Source: Antilocapra americana (Eukaryota; Chordata; Mammalia; Artiodactyla; Antilocapridae). Taken from it: a DNA stretch of 64,000 nt. This document shows, in pieces, positions 47,700 through 58,985 of the stretch. Below the pieces are notes generated by a model, which searched no databases, had not been told where the DNA came from, and worked only from the letters and a program-made list of their open reading frames with translations. A program made the position numbers and the translations under genes. Location of the stretch: positions 6,135,217-6,199,216 of the forward strand of contig ML664157.1 in NCBI GenBank assembly GCA_007570785.1. Direction: 5' to 3'. Each line of letters starts with the position of its first letter. The stretch's first letter is position 1.

Positions 47700-48505
47700 T
47701 TACATCCTCAGTCCCATACCTCTATGGTTCTTGGTGGTGACTGATAGTTTCAAATACATTATTAAGTAATTTTTTGAGGCAGGCATTTTATCTTATTATT
47801 TATCTCTACAATTGCAGGACAACTGGCATAGTACTTAGCCATGATAGGGATAACTTAACATCATTAGTTTACTTGTTACCAAAAGATATGAAAGGTGGCA
47901 CTTTCTATGTATATAAGGCTATGGATATTATGCTATAATCTATTATACAAAAGCCAACTTGCTTTTTTAAAATCACACTTTCAAATCAAAATACAAATAA
48001 CCTATACTACATTGTACATCATCGGTTCACTGATTCAGTGCTATTTTTAAGAAAATAGATGTTCTGCCAGTAACAATAAAATGTTGCCTGTTCAAAATTA
48101 TAGTCATTAGTGGGTCTTTATTATACATTACCAAGAGTTGCAAGTTTTAGCCAGTAAACATTATATCTGAGATTTTTAAATCTCAGAGGAAAATATAAAT
48201 CCAAAAAAGAAACAGTATAATTAAATCCATATAGTATAATTACCTCTAATCCAGAATCTGGAAAGTTCTATGCCCATGAGGCTTATCTCTTAAGGTTTGA
48301 CCTCTGGTACATGGGAAATATGCAACAGCTTCTGTGCATTGACTTGTAGATACTGTTTTAGAGAAATATTGGTTATTTTGAAATATCTTGCTGATTTATT
48401 ATTGATATGCAAGTTCCTCTGTTGGTTGTACAATTAAATATGACCTAATGTCATTTTTGTAAGGAAAAATGCCATTGAGAGTTGAAGAGGGAACGTGATT
48501 CATGT
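47700..48505. other. Intergenic sequence, nothing assigned
   Basis: AT-rich, no gene recognised. Confidence 0.45.
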
Positions 48506-48730
48506 TGTTGTTTTTTTTTTCAATTGATTTTTATTGGAGTATAGTTGCTTTACAGTGTTGTGTTAGTTTCTGCTGTACAGCAAAGTGAATCATCACCACA
48601 TATGTATATATTTCCTCTGTTTTGAGTTTCCTTCACATTTAGTTTATCACAGAGCATTGAGTAGAACTCCTTATGTTACACAGTATGCTCTCCTTAGTTA
48701 TCTATTTTATACATAGTATCAGTAATATAT

Positions 48731-48822
48731 GAGAAGGAAATGGCAACCCACTCCAGGCCTTGCCTGGAGAATCCCATGGACAAAGGAGCCTGGCGGGCTG
48801 CCAAGAGCCAGACATGACTGAG
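48731..48822 (+). mobile_element. Bov SINE tail fragment
   Basis: GAGAAGGAAATGGCAACCCA, AATCCCATGGACAAAGGAGC, AGAGCCAGACATGACTGAGC; lacks the tRNA head and has internal deletions. Confidence 0.82.
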
Positions 48823-48840
48823 CACACACACACATAAATA

Positions 48841-48873
<33 letters not shown>

Positions 48874-48875
48874 TG
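48823..48875. repeat. (CA)n-(TA)n microsatellite
   Basis: ACACACACACATAAATA followed by TATATATATATATG units; grew at the SINE tail within the L1. Confidence 0.88.
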
Positions 48876-49032
48876 TCAATCCTAATCTAGGAATTCATCC
48901 CAACCTCCTCCTCCTTTCCCTGTGATTCATATTCTTACTGTCTGTCTCCACAGGACCAGCCTGATCCATCTTGGGGGTAGGAAGAGTTAATCACTGGGAT
49001 TAGAAAATTCCAAGCATTTATCTCCTTTACTT

Positions 49033-49249
49033 GGGCTTCCCTGGTGGCTCAGACAATAAAGAATCTGCCTGCAATGTGGGAGACCTGGGCTCGATCCCTG
49101 AATTGGGAAGATTCCCTGGAGGAGGGCATGGCAACCCACTCTAGTAATATTGCCTGGAGAATCTCCATGGACAGAGGAGCTTCGCAGGCTACAGTCCATG
49201 GGGTCACAAAGAGTCAGACATGACTGAGGAACTAAACACAACACAGCAC
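49033..49249 (+). mobile_element. Bov-tA SINE
   Basis: Perfect 13-bp target duplication ATCTCCTTTACTT at 49020-49032 and 49250-49262, so a comparatively recent insertion. Confidence 0.95.
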
Positions 49250-49585
49250 ATCTCCTTTACTTATCAAAGAATGTCTGCAAAAGAAGATATAGAAAGGTAG
49301 AATTTCTCTAGTCCAGGAATATTTTTGGAATTAAGCATGGACTTAATTTCTTCCTTCAAGACAAAGAGTGTCAGTTCCCCAACACAGAACACTCATATCT
49401 CTTGACCCTGATAAGGCCCCCATCATACTGACTCCCTGAGATTGGGCCAGGTTATATCCCTGAATATATAGGGGCAGAAAGGATTTTTAAACAACATTTC
49501 CTTCTCTTCTAGATGGCCACTTTTGTAAGAACAACAATGTAACCTTCTTTTTCTAGTTTATTTTAGTCAGTCTTGCAAGGAAGTT

Positions 49586-49798
49586 GGAAATTCCCTGGTG
49601 GTTCAGAGCTAAAAAATCTGCCTGCCAAGAGACTCAGGGTTGATCTCTGGGTCAGAAAGAACTTCTGGAGAAAGAAATGGCAACCCACCCTAGTATTCTT
49701 GCCTGGGAAATCCTGTGGACAGAGAGCCTGGTGGGCTATAGTTCATGGACTCACAAAGAATGGGACATGATTTGGCAACTAAACAACAGCAACAACAT
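49586..49798 (+). mobile_element. Bov-tA SINE
   Basis: TTGGAAATTCCCTGGTGGTT head, TGGGACATGATTTGGCAACT tail, then (CAA)n. Confidence 0.88.
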
Positions 49799-50720
49799 GA
49801 AACTTATAAAGAATTTATTGGCAAAGTTAAGACAACTCATTTTATATTTTATTTATTTCTCTTTCTGATACTTGCAGAGTTTGAAAAGAGATACATGAAA
49901 CTGGCAGAAATTTAAGAACCCAACCATATGATAGTCAGTACAATAAACACTGTCAAGAGATATTTTATTTGCTATTTTGACTGCACCTAGTAGCAATATG
50001 TAACTTTAAACTAAACTAAGACAGGTGCAAATCTAGATGTACATAATTTTCTCTCTGAGGATTATGAAGCAATTATTTATGTGATGACAAGAATACCAGG
50101 CTTAGATTTCATGATTCAAACAAGCTACACACTTTCAAGTCATTTATCACTTAGCTCCTTAAAGACAACAATAAAACATTTGAAACAGAATCATTATCAT
50201 TTCAAACTTAATGATCCTAATCATGAATCATGTTTTCTCATGAAACAGATATTTTATTATCCTACATTTAACTGATAAGTGCCAGGAATAAAGTAAATAA
50301 CACCCAACATTTATTTCTTATAGCTTTCTCTCCCTTCAGGTTTAGAAAAGTAGTGTAAGTCTTTCCTCATTAAGAAATTTAAAAATGAACTGACTAGTTA
50401 GGAGTTAGAGGAAGGCTGGCTTCTTCTTTAATGAACTGGATGAGCTGATTTCCTTCTGTCTCAGATGTGAAGGCATGAAGAACGATTGGGAGTGCTGAGC
50501 TGGGATGCTATAGGGAAGAGAAACAGGCAGAGTTCAAATTCTTGAAGCCTTGGCTCCTTTTCATGGCTCCTCCACAGCCATGATCACACATAACCACCTG
50601 CCCATCTACTGTATCCAAAATGGAGAGATTAGTTATCTACCCATTGCTTGAGGGTGGATACCTACAAGAAAGGGAGGATTCCTAGAGTTATTTGGAAGAT
50701 AACCATGTGTGCTTTGTGTG
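49799..50720. other. Intergenic sequence, nothing assigned
   Basis: No recognised element or gene. Confidence 0.45.
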
Positions 50721-50942
50721 GGTTCGTGTTCAGTTGATTCAGTCATATCCGATTCTTTGTGACTCTATGGACAGTAGCCCACCAGGCTCCTCTGTCCATG
50801 GGATTCTCCAAGCAAGAATACTCGAATGGGTTGCCATAACCTCCTCTAGGGGATTTTCTTGACCCAGGAATCAAACCTGTGTTTCCTGAGTCTTCTGAAT
50901 TGCAGGCGAATTCTTTACCTGCTGAGCCACCTGGCAAGCCCT
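50721..50942 (-). mobile_element. Bov-tA SINE
   Basis: GGTTCGTGTTCAGTTGATTC at left; TTTACCTGCTGAGCCACCTG at right. Head carries a small GTCTTCTGAATTGCAGG variant like the copy at 26705. Confidence 0.9.
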
Positions 50943-51308
50943 TATATCACTACTATATGTTTGTAACTTCCTGCAGGGAGAGAACAGGCTTGTGCTCACC
51001 AAAAAGAACTGGTGGAAGTTCAAGCAATCATTTCTTTAAATATCTGTTTAAGTATCAACCCTTTCCAAGAAATAAATATTTCAGGACTCCAAGGAGAAAA
51101 GGAGACAAAAGTGAGGGGAAAATATCACAATGTTGTTTTTGCTTTTGTTTAAAATTAGGTGCTTTCATGAAGATAAGTCAGGGGACTCCTGTAAGTCACT
51201 TTTGTGTTCCTTAATACACCTAACATGGGTTCTGCCAAATTATGAACTGTAGATGTGTGTGTATAAAGTATATATATTTATATAATTAAAAGTTACCTCT
51301 ATAGCAAG
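50943..51308. other. Intergenic sequence between SINE and BovB
   Basis: No gene. The 111-codon frame from 50879 runs out of the SINE and is not coding-like. Confidence 0.5.
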
Positions 51309-52322
51309 TTCAGTTCAGTCGCTCAGTCATGTGCAACTCTTTACAGTCCCATGGACTGCAGCACGCCCTGTCCATCACCAACTCCCGAAGTATACTCAAG
51401 TTCATGTTCATTGGGTTGGTGATGCCATCCAACCATCTCATCCTTCGCTGTCCCCTTCTCCTCCTGCCTTCAATCTTTCCCAACATCAGGGTCTTTTCCA
51501 GTGAGTCAGTTCTTTGCATCAGGTGGCCAAAGAATTGGAGTTTCAGCTTTAGCATCACTCCTTCCAATGAATATTCAGGACTAATTTCCTTTAGGATGGA
51601 CTGGTTGGATCTCCTTGCAGTCCAAGAGACTCTCAAGAGTCTCCTCCAACACCACAGTTCAAAAGCATCAATTCTTTGGCACTCAGCTTTCTTTATAATC
51701 CAACTCTCACATCCATATATGACTACTGGAAAAAACATAGCTTTGACTAGATGGACATTTGCTGGCAAAGTAATGTCTCTGCTTCTTAATATGCTGTCTA
51801 GGTTGGTTATAGCTTTTCTTCCAAGGAGCAAGTGTTTTTTAATTTCATGGCTACAGACACCATTTACAGTGATTTTTGGAGCCCCCCAAAATAAAGTTTC
51901 TGTTTCCACTATTTCCCCATCTATCTGCCCTGAAGTAATGGGACCAGATGACATTATTTTAGTTTTCTGAATGTTGAATTTTAAGCCAACTTTTTCACTC
52001 TCCTCTTTCACTTTCATCAATAGGCCCTTTATTTTTTCTTCACTTTCTGCCATAAGTGTGGTGTCATCTGCATATCTGAGGTTATTGACACTTCTCCTGG
52101 CAATCTGGATTCCTGCTTGTGCTTCATCCAGCCCAGCATCTCTCATGATGTACTCTATATATAAGTTAAATAAGCAGGGTGACAAGATACAGCCTTGACG
52201 TACTCCTTTTCCTATTTGGAACCAGTCTGCTGTTACATGTCCATGTTAGATGAGTGCAAAATTGTGAGGTAGTTTGAGCATTCTTTGGCATTGTCTTTCT
52301 TTGGGATTGGAATGAAAACTGC
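51309..52322 (-). mobile_element. BovB LINE with the longest surviving frame (291 codons), internally deleted
   Basis: The frame 52185 down to 51310 runs from PCLFNLYIEYIMRDAG through an intact YADD box (52063-52074), [39 protein letters not shown] and WTARRSNQSILKEISPEYSL to the C-terminus. Upstream, 52243-52322 is a more 5' part of BovB joined after loss of about 300 bp of RT, so the enzyme cannot be whole. Confidence 0.95.
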
Positions 52323-52519
52323 ATATGCATATTTACATATGCATATGTTAAATTTTGCATATTTAATACACATGCACTTATTCAACATATATGTGCCAGT
52401 TAGTAACAATGATAAATGCAAGAATTTATAGAGTGATGTACTGGTAAATGTTTAACAACCATCTCTCTGTGAAAGTAAGATTCGGGCATACAATGATGCT
52501 GATTTAAAAGTTAGTCCTG

Positions 52520-52858
52520 TATGCGAGACAGCAAAAGAGACTCAGATGTATAGAACAGTTTTTTGGACTCTATGGAAAAGAGCAAGCATGGGATGATATG
52601 GGAGAATGGCATTGAAACAGGTAAATCATCATATGTGAAATCAATCACCAGCCCAGGTTTGATGCTTGATACAGGGTGCTCAGGGCTGGTGCACCAGGAT
52701 GACCCAGAGAGATGGAGTCAGGAGGGAGGTGGGAGGGGGGTTCTGGAAGGGAAACACATGTATACCCATAGCAGATTCATGTCAATGTATGGCAAAACCA
52801 ACACAATAATGTAAAGAAAATAAATAAATAAATACAATTTAAAATAAATAAATAAAGG
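52520..52858 (+). mobile_element. L1 (ruminant) 3' end
   Basis: GCGAGACAGCAAAAGAGACT, GGGATGATATGGGAGAATGG, G-rich tract 52721-52740, and TCAATGTATGGCAAAACCAA, ending in (AAATAAAT)n. Confidence 0.9.
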
Positions 52859-53359
52859 ATTTGAGATTTCCATGGTGTAAATATCCCCATTACGACCAGG
52901 TTCAAACTATTACCTTGACCTCTTCTAGCTTGAAAAATTCCTGAAAATTTAACAATAGATTCTTATGAGCTGAAATGTTAGATATGTATGTATCTGCTAA
53001 CATATGTTAGTAGATAAGAATGCAAAGGGTTAATATCTGTTTACATGAAAATGTTTTCTGAATATCAGAGGAAAATACCTCTTTTGTTTCACATTACTCA
53101 TTATTCTAAATAGCCAGTGATTTTCTGTGACCTATGTCATAATATAATAAATCAAATTATAATTTCATCAAAATGAGCCATTTATCAGTCTTCTTTTGAA
53201 TTTAGAAACACTTAATCCTCAGACAATAAAGCATAAATTATTTTTAACTGACACACATTTGGTCACAACAATTAGAGGTTAAAAAAAATAAATAAGCAGT
53301 TTAATGTTTCTGAACTTTATGTCCAGAGTAATTCTCTGATTATACTTGATACATCATTG
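52859..53359. other. Spacer between two inverted L1 tails
   Basis: AT-rich unique sequence of about 500 bp without a recognised element. Confidence 0.55.
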
Positions 53360-54962
53360 AAACTTTTTTTAATTAATTAATTTATTTATTTTAAAATTTT
53401 CTTTACATTATTGTGTTGGTTTTGCCATACATTGACATGAATCTGCCATGGGTATACATGTGTTCCCCTTCCAGAACCCCCCTCCCACCTCCCTCCCGAT
53501 TCCCTCTCTCTGGGTCATCCCGGTGCACCAGCCCTGAGCATCAAACCTGGGCTGGTGATTGATTTCACATATGATAATTAACATGTTTCAATGCCGTTCT
53601 CCCATATCATCCCACCCTTGCCCTCTCCAATAGAGTCCAAAAGACTGTTCTATACATCTGCATTTCTTTTGCTATCTCGCATACAGGTTTCTCATTACCA
53701 TCTTTCTAAATTCCATATATATGCATTAGTATACTGTATTTTTGTTTTTTCTTCTGGCTTACTTCACTCTGGATAATAGGCTCCAGTTCCGTCCACCTCA
53801 GTAGAACTGATTCAAATGAATTCTTTTTAATGGCTGAGTAATATTCCATTGTGTATATGTACCACAGCTTTCTTATCCATTCATCTGTTGATGGACATCT
53901 AGGTTGCTTCCATGTCTTGGCTATTGTAAACAATGCAGCAATGAACATTGGAGTACACGTGTCTCTTTCAATTCTGGTTTCCTCGGTGTGTATGCCCAGC
54001 AGTGGGATTGCTGGGTCATATGGCAGTTCTACTTTCAGTTTTTTAAGGAATCTCCACACTGTTCTCCATAGTGGCTGTACTAGTTTGCCTTCCCACCAAC
54101 AGCATAAGAGTGTTCCCTTTTCTCCACATCCTCTCCAGCATTTATTGCTTGTAGACTTTTGGATGGCAGCCATTCTGACTGGTGTAAAGTGGTACCTCAT
54201 TGTGGTTTTGATTTGCATTTCTCTGATAATGAGTGATGTTGAGCATCTTTTCATGTGTTTGTTAGCCATTTTTATGTCTTCTTTGGAGAAATGTCTCTTT
54301 AGTTCTTTGGCCCACTTTTTGATTGGGTCATTTTTTTTTGGAATGGAGCCGCAGGAGTTGCTTGTATATTTTTGAGATTAATTGTTGGTCCGTTGCTTCA
54401 TTGGCTATTATTTTCTCCCATTCTGAAGGCTGCCTTTTCACCTTGCTTTTAGTTTCCTTTGTTGTGCAGAAGCTTTTAATTTTAATTAGGTCCCATTTGT
54501 TTATTCGTGCTTTTATTTCCAATATTCTGGGAGGTGGGTCATAGAGGATCCCGCTTTGGTTTATGTTGGAGAGTGTTTTGCCTATGTTTTCCTCTAGGAG
54601 TTTTATAGTTTCTGGTCTTATGCTTAGATCTTTGATCCATTTTGAGTTTATTTTTGTGTTTGGTGTTAGAAAGTGTTCTAGTTTCATTCTTTCACAAGTG
54701 GTTGTCCAGTTTTCCCAGCTCCACTTGTTAAAGAGATTGTCTTTTCTCCATTGTATATTCTTGCCTCCTTTGTCAAAGATAAGGTGTCCATAGATGTGTG
54801 GCTTTATCTCTGGGCTTTCTATTTTGTTCCATTGATCTATATTTCTGTCTTTGTGCCAGTACCATACTGTCTTGATGACTGTGGCTTTGTAGTATAGCCT
54901 AAAGTCAGATAGGTTGATTCCTCCAGTTCCATTCTTCTTTCTCAAGATTGCTTTTAAAAGTA
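53360..54962 (-). mobile_element. L1 (ruminant) 5'-truncated, 1.6 kb, end of ORF2 and 3' UTR
   Basis: Minus-strand ORF2 C-terminus in two pieces: 54945-54328 ([20 protein letters not shown] to [17 protein letters not shown]) and 54269-53706 ([60 protein letters not shown]). The two lie in different frames, with the break next to a T9 run at 54331-54339. The C-terminal cysteine-rich part is present; endonuclease and RT domains are missing. Confidence 0.95.
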
Positions 54963-55101
54963 CTTTTTAGACAGATTTAAAGCATAATATGAGGACAAAG
55001 ATATTGTCAAAGATAATGGTTGTTTATTTTTTTATTTGTTTGTTATTTGCCTTATGTAGATCAGATGTGGAGCAAAAGAAGAACAACCTACAAATGGCAA
55101 T

Positions 55102-55203
55102 CATTTCAGTTCAGTTGCTCAGCCGTGTCCAACCCTTTGCAACCCCATGGACTGTAGCACTTCAGGCCTTCCTGTCCATCACCAACTCCCAGAGTTTACT
55201 CAA
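55102..55203 (-). mobile_element. 102-bp BovB 3' end insertion
   Basis: CAGTTCAGTTGCTCAGCCGT to CCAGAGTTTACTCAA is the last part of BovB in reverse. A perfect 12-bp target duplication ACAAATGGCAAT lies at 55090-55101 and 55204-55215. Confidence 0.92.
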
Positions 55204-55215
55204 ACAAATGGCAAT

Positions 55216-56805
55216 AGGCATAAACAGAAAAAAAAAAAAAACCCCAAAAAAACCACTATAAAAGCCTGTTCTCTCTAGCTCAGGTGATAGGAAAAGATAG
55301 TCTAGCAGTATACAAACCTTTAAAAATCACTCTAATTGAATCAAGCACTAGAAGAGAAAAAATTGGCCCACTCCCACCACACCAGCAAAGGTTGAGTGAG
55401 CATCCTAGACCCCACTCTTGCCAGGCCGTAAAGCCACCTCAAACTCTCTTAATGGGGGGCAGGACTTGCATCCCCTCTGGGCAACATCAAGGCACTTCCT
55501 CAACCCCTACTATCCGAAGGAGTGTGGTCAGAGGAGCCACAGTGGGCAGTATTCTTATTACTTGCTTCAGTGCCCTGACTGAGCTGGAAACTATTTTACT
55601 GGTTCACATTAACCTTTTCTCTGTGCATACAATATTTTCCTACCATCTCTTTCATGCCACACAACCAAATCTTTGTTCTTTTCCCTTTATTTGTCAGGTT
55701 AATAATAAATGTTACATTACTGTCTGCTTAGAAAATATAATTTTATTATTTTTAATTTCCCTAAAATTAAAATAAAATTTTATATGTAAATTTAGAACTT
55801 TGCCTAGTGGAATATCTATAAACAAACTTTAAAAAATACTATCTACAAATGTTTCCAATTTCATTAAAATATTGTACAAACTAAAATTAACAGAAGCATT
55901 ATTTGTGCTGGCAAAATCTTCCTATGTGTATAAATTAAGCAATTATAAGTTTAATAGAGGCAATATTGTCTTAATTAAAATAAATATGCAACAAATCTAG
56001 TTAAAAGAAAAGTAAGCTGGATTTCTTGAATTTTGTTTATTTTTACCATCAGCAGTGAATTTATTGGTTTCTATTAGTGAAGTACTTATTTTTCCCATTC
56101 ATATTTGTTCTTTGACCTTGACATGCATGTATGGGCTAACAAACATTCCCCAAGTCAGCACCACTTCTTGATGTCTTGGATTTTCTCTTCATTTCTATTA
56201 TTTATTTTCTTCTTGATTCTCTTCCTGAGTTCACAAAGCATGGTACTACGTGATTTTTTTTTTTTTTTTGCATTCCCTCCCTTCCCAGATTTTCTTAGAG
56301 GCTGGGTTTTCATTACTCTAGGGAATAATATTTGGAAACTTATTCTTGCCCTTTGTCCTGTATATTCAAGTCTTTATGCTATTTAAAAGGAGGCTTGAGT
56401 AATAACCAAAGATGGACAAAGTCCTTGCATTAGTCACAAATATATATATTACAAAAACAAATTGTGAATATTTCAAGCATTACATGTTGGATTCTGAATC
56501 AGTTAGCACACTAATTCTCTGAATTACTTCAAGTTGAAATTAATACCCTATGTAACTTGAATAAGATTATAAAGACCATACTAATCACTGAAATAATAAT
56601 TTGCTTCTTATTTAGAAGCTGAAATTTTATGGAAAGCATCTGATACAGTCTATAATAATTTCTAGATATAACAAAAGCAATAAAATTAGATAAATCTAGC
56701 TAATATAGAAACTGTAATCAAACTCACAACCAGGAATTTTCTAGGAGCCTGGGAAAATATGGAAATATGAAATGGCAGAAAGAAACTTTTAAAAATTCTC
56801 AGTTG
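55216..56805. other. Intergenic sequence, partly unidentified
   Basis: Poly-A near 55229-55242. The stretch 55340-55560 is less AT-rich and lies in a 163-codon frame (55284-55775) without a recognisable domain. A T-run is at 56257-56270. No gene supported. Confidence 0.4.
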
Positions 56806-56807
56806 TT

Positions 56808-57012
56808 ACTTCCCTGGTGGCTCAGATGATAAAAAATCTGCCTGCAATGTGGGACGCCTGGGTTCAATCCCTGGTTCGGGAAGATCCCCTGGAGGAGGGC
56901 ATGACAGTCCACTCCAGCTTTCTTGACTGGAGAATACCCATGAACATAGAGGCCTGGTGGGCTATAGTCCATGACGTCACAAAAAGTTGGACGCGACTGA
57001 ACGACACAGCAC
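56808..57012 (+). mobile_element. Bov-tA SINE
   Basis: ACTTCCCTGGTGGCTCAGAT head; AAAGTTGGACGCGACTGAAC tail. Confidence 0.9.
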
Positions 57013-57038
57013 TACATTTTTAACAGGCCATTATCATA

Positions 57039-57336
57039 TGGTTCAGTTCAGTTCAGTTGTTCAGTCGTGTCCAACTCTTTGTGACCCCATGAATTGCAGC
57101 ACGCCAGGTCTCTCTGTCCATCACCAACTCCCTAAATCCACCCAAACCCATGTCCATCGAGTCGGTGATGCTATCCAGCCATCTCATCCTCTATCATCCC
57201 CTTCTCCTCCTGCCCCCAATCCTTCCCAGCATCACAGTCTTTTCCAGTGAGTCAACTCTTTGCATGAGGTGGCCAAAGTATTGAAGTTTCAGGTTCAACA
57301 TCAGTCCTTTCAATGAACACCCAGGACTGATCTCCT
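57039..57336 (-). mobile_element. BovB LINE 3' end, about 0.3 kb
   Basis: GGTTCAGTTCAGTTCAGTTG to CCCAGGACTGATCTCC. TTATCATA at 57031-57038 and 57337-57344 is a likely target duplication. Confidence 0.9.
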
Positions 57337-57524
57337 TTATCATAGAGTAGAACTAGATAATTTATATTTAAACAAGAGCTACTATATTCAAGACAAGATA
57401 CTCCAAGTTATCTTTAACTAGTAGGGACTTCCTGGAGCACACTGTCAAGAAATATTGTTAGATTAAGTTTGGGCAAGCAGAAGCAACAGCATGACTGATG
57501 TCCACCATGGACTTTAGCACGAGG

Positions 57525-57740
57525 AGTAAAAGTGGAAGTGGCAGCCACTCAGTGGTGTTTGGCTTTTTGTGACCCCATAGATTGTAGGCCTCCAGTCTCC
57601 TCTGCCCATGGAATTCTCCAGGTAAGAATACTGGAGTGGGTTGCCATGCCTTTCTCCAAGGGATCTTCCTGACTCAGAGACTGAACCCAGATCTACCCCA
57701 TTGCAGCTGGATTCTTTACCATTTGAGCTACCTGGGAAGC
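57525..57740 (-). mobile_element. Bov-tA SINE
   Basis: GTGGCAGCCACTCAGTGGTG at left; GATTCTTTACCATTTGAGCT then CCTGGGAAGC at right. Confidence 0.9.
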
Positions 57741-58354
57741 ATGTGACCTTGTAAAATTTACACTATCTGAGCCTTGATTTTCTCAAAAATAAGCAGATTG
57801 GTGGACTGAGTTACGAATGGCAAATAATAAGGGCTAGCTCTCCTCATGCTACTCATGATGCTTGGTATTTAACATTCAAGAATCTAGTGTCATTGGGAAA
57901 ATGTATTTTATTTTCTGTTTATGCTAATCTCTGCTACATATAAGGATTTCACTATTTCCAGTTCACCATAGATATACATGGAGGCCTTTAAAAGATGTTG
58001 AATAAAAGTGAAAGAATGGCAGAATAAAGGAAAAGGTCCATTTTTATTTGAAAAGTTTGCTTGGTATTTTGGGGTTAAGCCCCAATCAGTGGCAAAAACA
58101 GATGCAGCTGGGGCATTTCCCTATGGTCACAACATACCAACACAAAAAATTCTGCATAGAGTGAATTGTCTTTTGGCTAAGCTTTCCTGTTTTGTGGTCT
58201 TTGGGCAGTGAGAAGTTCCTGATCAGCTCAAGTTTGTCACATCCCTCTCCTGACCATGGAGCTATCATGAGTGTCAAATGGCTGGATCCTTTCTCAAGCT
58301 TGCTGTTATTTTTCTTTCCTTCTTTTCTGTTACTAAAAATATACAATGTTAGGG
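57741..58354. other. Intergenic sequence, nothing assigned
   Basis: A MIR-like remnant may be present at 57750-57820 (CTATCTGAGCCTTGATTTTC). Overlapping short frames at 58008-58380 on both strands are not recognised. Confidence 0.4.
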
Positions 58355-58478
58355 TAATTCCCTGGCAGTCCAGTGGTTAGGATGCTGCACTTTCATGGCT
58401 GAGGGCTCTTTGGGTTGAATCCCTGGTTGGGGAACTAAGAACCCACAAGCCACACAGTGTGGCTAAAAAGAAAAAGTT
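58355..58478 (+). mobile_element. CHR-type SINE
   Basis: AATTCCCTGGCAGTCCAGTG, GAATCCCTGGTTGGGGAACT, GCCACACAGTGTGGCTAAAA. Confidence 0.85.
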
Positions 58479-58713
58479 AGATAAACATGAAAAAAAAATA
58501 CTACTTACAGACACATAAATAATACAAACAGGGTAAGCGGATATTTTAAAAGGCAATACTTGAAATATTTTTGTAAACTTTTGGACTGTTTAAATGTAAC
58601 TATCAAAATTTCTATAGCCTGAAAGTTCTTCATTTACTATATTACAACACTGACCTAAGAGCGAAGTCAAATTTTATTAGTTTTGCAGTATAATGAGCCA
58701 GCAGTAAAACATG

Positions 58714-58886
58714 CTTCTACTGCTTAATCACTTCAGTTGTGTCCAACTCTGAGCAACCCTATGGACTGCAGCCTGCCAGGCTCTTCTGTCCACGGAATCC
58801 CCTAGAGATCTTCCCAACCTAGGGACTGAACCTGGGTCTCCTGCATTGCAGACAGATTCTTTATCTCTGAGCCACCAGGGAAGTCC
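58714..58886 (-). mobile_element. Bov-tA / BOV-A2-tailed SINE
   Basis: CTTCTACTGCTTAATCACTT at left, CTGAGCCACCAGGGAAGTCC at right; about 35 bp of the GGCAAGAATACTGGAGTGGG segment is missing. Confidence 0.87.
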
Positions 58887-58985
58887 TCATTAAAAAGTAC
58901 TTTAAAATTAATAATTGCATCAATGAGTATGTTGTAGAGACAAAGAAAATACTACAAGTGAATCACATCATTAAATGTTTCATAG

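Larger units (their letters stand above)
48508..48965 (-). mobile_element. L1 3' end split by a SINE fragment and a TA tract
   Basis: TTTTATTGGAGTATAGTTGC, AGTTTCTGCTGTACAGCAAA, then after the interruption GTCAATCCTAATCTAGGAAT and TCATCCCAACCTCC are antisense L1 3' UTR. The poly-T at 48511-48520 marks its 3' tail. Confidence 0.82.

Noticed and set aside
51329..51970. 213-codon open frame on the + strand
   Set aside because: It is the antisense of the BovB coding region. Similar antisense frames occur at 7888-8457, 16445-16837 and 59090-59428, each over a minus-strand BovB.
53851..54375. 174-codon open frame on the + strand
   Set aside because: Antisense shadow of L1 ORF2; the real coding sense is the minus strand.
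55284..55775. 163-codon open frame without repeat content
   Set aside because: No domain, no splice or poly(A) context, and the last third is translated from AT-rich sequence. Kept only as unidentified sequence.
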